Origin: PNAI01 sp964575715
GTDB lineage: Bacteria; Pseudomonadota; Alphaproteobacteria; Rhizobiales; Xanthobacteraceae
Assembly (NCBI GenBank): GCA_964575715.1
Contig: CAZNSG010000004.1
Location: 1 to 6,703 of the forward strand
Length of the DNA stretch: 6,703 nt
Reading direction: 5' to 3'
Shown here: positions 5,110-6,703 of the stretch, in pieces
Layout: every line of letters starts with the position of its first letter
Position numbering within the stretch: the stretch's first letter is position 1
Program-made: the position numbers and the translations under genes
Notes under the pieces: model-generated
Seen by the model: only the letters and a program-made list of their open reading frames with translations
Databases searched by the model: none
What the model was told of the DNA's origin: nothing

Positions 5110-6703
5110 ATGACCATCGCAATCAAGGAAAATGAAATCTCCCGCCGCGGCGTGCTCGCCGGACTTGGCGGCATGTCGTTCTGCATCGCGCTCGGCGCCG
5201 ATGGCGTCCGCCTCGTTTCCGAAGCGGAAGCGAATACGCCGACCGATGCCAAGGCGTTCAATGCCTGGGTGCGCATCGCGCCGAACGGCACCGTGACCAT
5301 CTACTCGGCCGGCGCCGAAATGGGGCAAGGCTCGATGACCTCGCTGCCGGCGATTGTGGCTGAGGAAATGGACGCCGACTGGTCGAAGGTCGCGATTGAG
5401 TGGGCACCGGCAGACGCCAGCGTCTATGGATACACGTTCGGTGAGCGCCGCAGCATGCTCATCGCGGGCAGCCGCGCCGTCATGCTGTATTACAACGATC
5501 TGCGCATGGCCGGCGCGCAGGTACGCAAGGTGCTGCTGCAGAACGCGGCGGAAAAGTGGGGCGTCGATGCCGCAACGCTGCGTACTGCGCCCGGTGTCGT
5601 CATCAATCCAGCCAATGGCCAGCGTCTGAGCTACGGCCAGATCGCGGCATTCGGAAAAATTCCCTCGCCGCTGCCAGCGGTTGACCCGAAGGAGCTCAAG
5701 GCCCGCAAGGACTTCCGGCTCATCGGCAAGAGCGTACCGCGCCGCGACACGCCGGCCAAGGTCAACGGCACGGCGCAATACGGCATCGACGTGCGCTTGC
5801 CGGGAATGGTCTACGCCACTTCGTTGCACTCGCCGGTACACACCGGTAAGCCCGAGAGCTGGAACGACGCCGACATCAAAAAAATGCCGGGCGTCATCGC
5901 CACCGTGCAACTGCCCAACGGCATTGCCGTGGTCGCCGAGCATTTCGAGCAGGCCATGGCCGCACGCACTGCGATCAAGGCGACCTGGAACAGCGGCGCG
6001 GCCGCCGGCTACAACTCGGAGAAGGCGCTCGAAGAATACGTCAAGGTTCACGACGATCCGCAGGCGAAAAAATCCGACATCGACAAGAAAGGCGACGCCA
6101 ACGCCGCCTTCGCCGGCGCGGCCAAGACCTTCAAGGCCGAGTTCCGCAGCGACTATGGCTATCACGCCCAGATGGAGCCGCTAAACGCCGTCGTGCGCAT
6201 CAGCGAGGCGGGCGACAAGGCCGAAGTCTGGGAAGGCAGCCAGGCTCCCGACATTTCGCGCAGCGAAGTGGCCAAGGCGCTCGGGCTGCAGCTCGCGCAG
6301 GTGACCATGCACCAGTGCTACATGGGCGGAGGCTTCGGCCGGCGCACCATGGGCGACTATGCCGCCGAGTGCGCGCGCATCGCAAAGGAAGTGCGCCGCC
6401 CGGTGAAGATGGTGTGGACGCGCGAGGAGGACATCGCCCACGGCATGTTCCGCCCGCAGTCGTTCCAGTGTCTGGAAGCGGCGCAGGACGCCAGCGGCAA
6501 GGTGATCGGCTGGCGGCACTGCGTCGTCGGCGACGGCGGCGTGCTGCTGCATACCGGCATCAAGCCGCTCTACTACGACATCCCCAACCAGCACATCGAG
6601 CTGCGCGGGGTGCCGCACGGCATCCGCCTCAAGCATTGGCGCGCGGTCGGCCATGTCTTCAACGTCTTCGCCATCGAGAGCTTTGTCGATCAGATGGCGG
6701 TGG
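5110..6703 (+). CDS. iorB: IorB-type molybdopterin large subunit with Tat signal, C-terminus cut by window edge
   Basis: Molybdenum-cofactor-binding catalytic subunit, isoquinoline 1-oxidoreductase beta type, which hydroxylates N-heterocycles or oxidises aldehydes using water as oxygen source. The 531 codons seen are roughly the first 70%. Residues 11-16 (SRRGVL) followed by a hydrophobic run to about 30 are a Tat signal, so the folded enzyme should act in the periplasm; a possible cleavage is after AEA (39-41). Then come FNAWVRIAPNGTVTIYS (50-66), GAEMGQGSMTSLPAIVAEEMD (68-88), the hammerhead-like domain (about 200-295, KVNGTAQYGIDVRLPGMVYA), YHAQMEPLNAVV (351-362), QAPDISR (378-384) and the cofactor-loop MGGGFGRR (405-412). 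The catalytic Glu normally lies near the C-terminus, outside the window. No FAD subunit gene is nearby, as expected for IorAB; electrons probably go to a cytochrome. Substrate unknown. Confidence 0.92.
   Translation, partial: MTIAIKENEISRRGVLAGLGGMSFCIALGADGVRLVSEAEANTPTDAKAFNAWVRIAPNGTVTIYSAGAEMGQGSMTSLPAIVAEEMDADWSKVAIEWAPADASVYGYTFGERRSMLIAGSRAVMLYYNDLRMAGAQVRKVLLQNAAEKWGVDAATLRTAPGVVINPANGQRLSYGQIAAFGKIPSPLPAVDPKELKARKDFRLIGKSVPRRDTPAKVNGTAQYGIDVRLPGMVYATSLHSPVHTGKPESWNDADIKKMPGVIATVQLPNGIAVVAEHFEQAMAARTAIKATWNSGAAAGYNSEKALEEYVKVHDDPQAKKSDIDKKGDANAAFAGAAKTFKAEFRSDYGYHAQMEPLNAVVRISEAGDKAEVWEGSQAPDISRSEVAKALGLQLAQVTMHQCYMGGGFGRRTMGDYAAECARIAKEVRRPVKMVWTREEDIAHGMFRPQSFQCLEAAQDASGKVIGWRHCVVGDGGVLLHTGIKPLYYDIPNQHIELRGVPHGIRLKHWRAVGHVFNVFAIESFVDQMAV

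Noticed and set aside
4660..6165. A 501-codon open frame on the minus strand, opposite the hydroxylase genes
   Set aside because: It mirrors the codon bias of the high-GC sense genes, shows no family motif, and lies opposite two confidently identified subunits.

Overview
The window looks like chromosomal DNA of a high-GC alphaproteobacterium, most likely a member of the Rhizobiales close to Bradyrhizobium. This rests on three things: GC-rich coding with strong third-position bias; solute-binding proteins of the TctC (Bug) family plus an IorAB-type molybdenum hydroxylase, a combination common in that group; and two short two-hairpin intergenic repeats of a style familiar from these genomes. 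The taxonomic call is inference.

Layout. Positions 1-1547 are a leftward block of three tightly packed genes, read from the right: a ParD/CopG-like antitoxin (1547-1278), a ParE/RelE-fold toxin overlapping it by 4 bases (1281-997), and, one base after the toxin stop, an M3-family metallopeptidase (995 to the left edge, N-terminal 331 codons only). From 1687 everything runs rightward: a small GlcG/HbpS (DUF336) protein (1687-2160), a ~102-bp inverted-repeat element (2177-2278), a first TctC-type periplasmic binding protein (2376-3353), a second, different ~93-bp inverted-repeat element (3430-3522), a second TctC-type binding protein (through 4528) whose 5' end looks damaged, then the [2Fe-2S] small subunit (4654-5106) and the Tat-exported molybdopterin large subunit (from 5110, cut by the right edge) of an isoquinoline 1-oxidoreductase-type enzyme. 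No stretch over 300 bases lacks a gene; the gaps are 1548-1686, 2161-2375, 3354-3530 and 4529-4653.

How the parts may work together. The rightward genes read as a small-molecule uptake and oxidation module: two periplasmic proteins that could capture carboxylate-type ligands, and a periplasmic Mo/[2Fe-2S] hydroxylase that could oxidise an N-heterocycle or aldehyde. The membrane subunits needed by TctC proteins (TctA/TctB) and any cytochrome electron acceptor for the hydroxylase are not in this window. The substrate cannot be read from the sequence.

The most notable points are the second TctC gene, where a well-placed ribosome-binding site and ATG (3531) sit one base out of frame with an otherwise intact signal peptide and mature protein; the near-zero spacing that ties a peptidase gene to a toxin-antitoxin pair; and the placement of a different inverted-repeat element in front of each TctC gene, each read through in frame with no stop. 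I see no clear sign of an entirely new system here.
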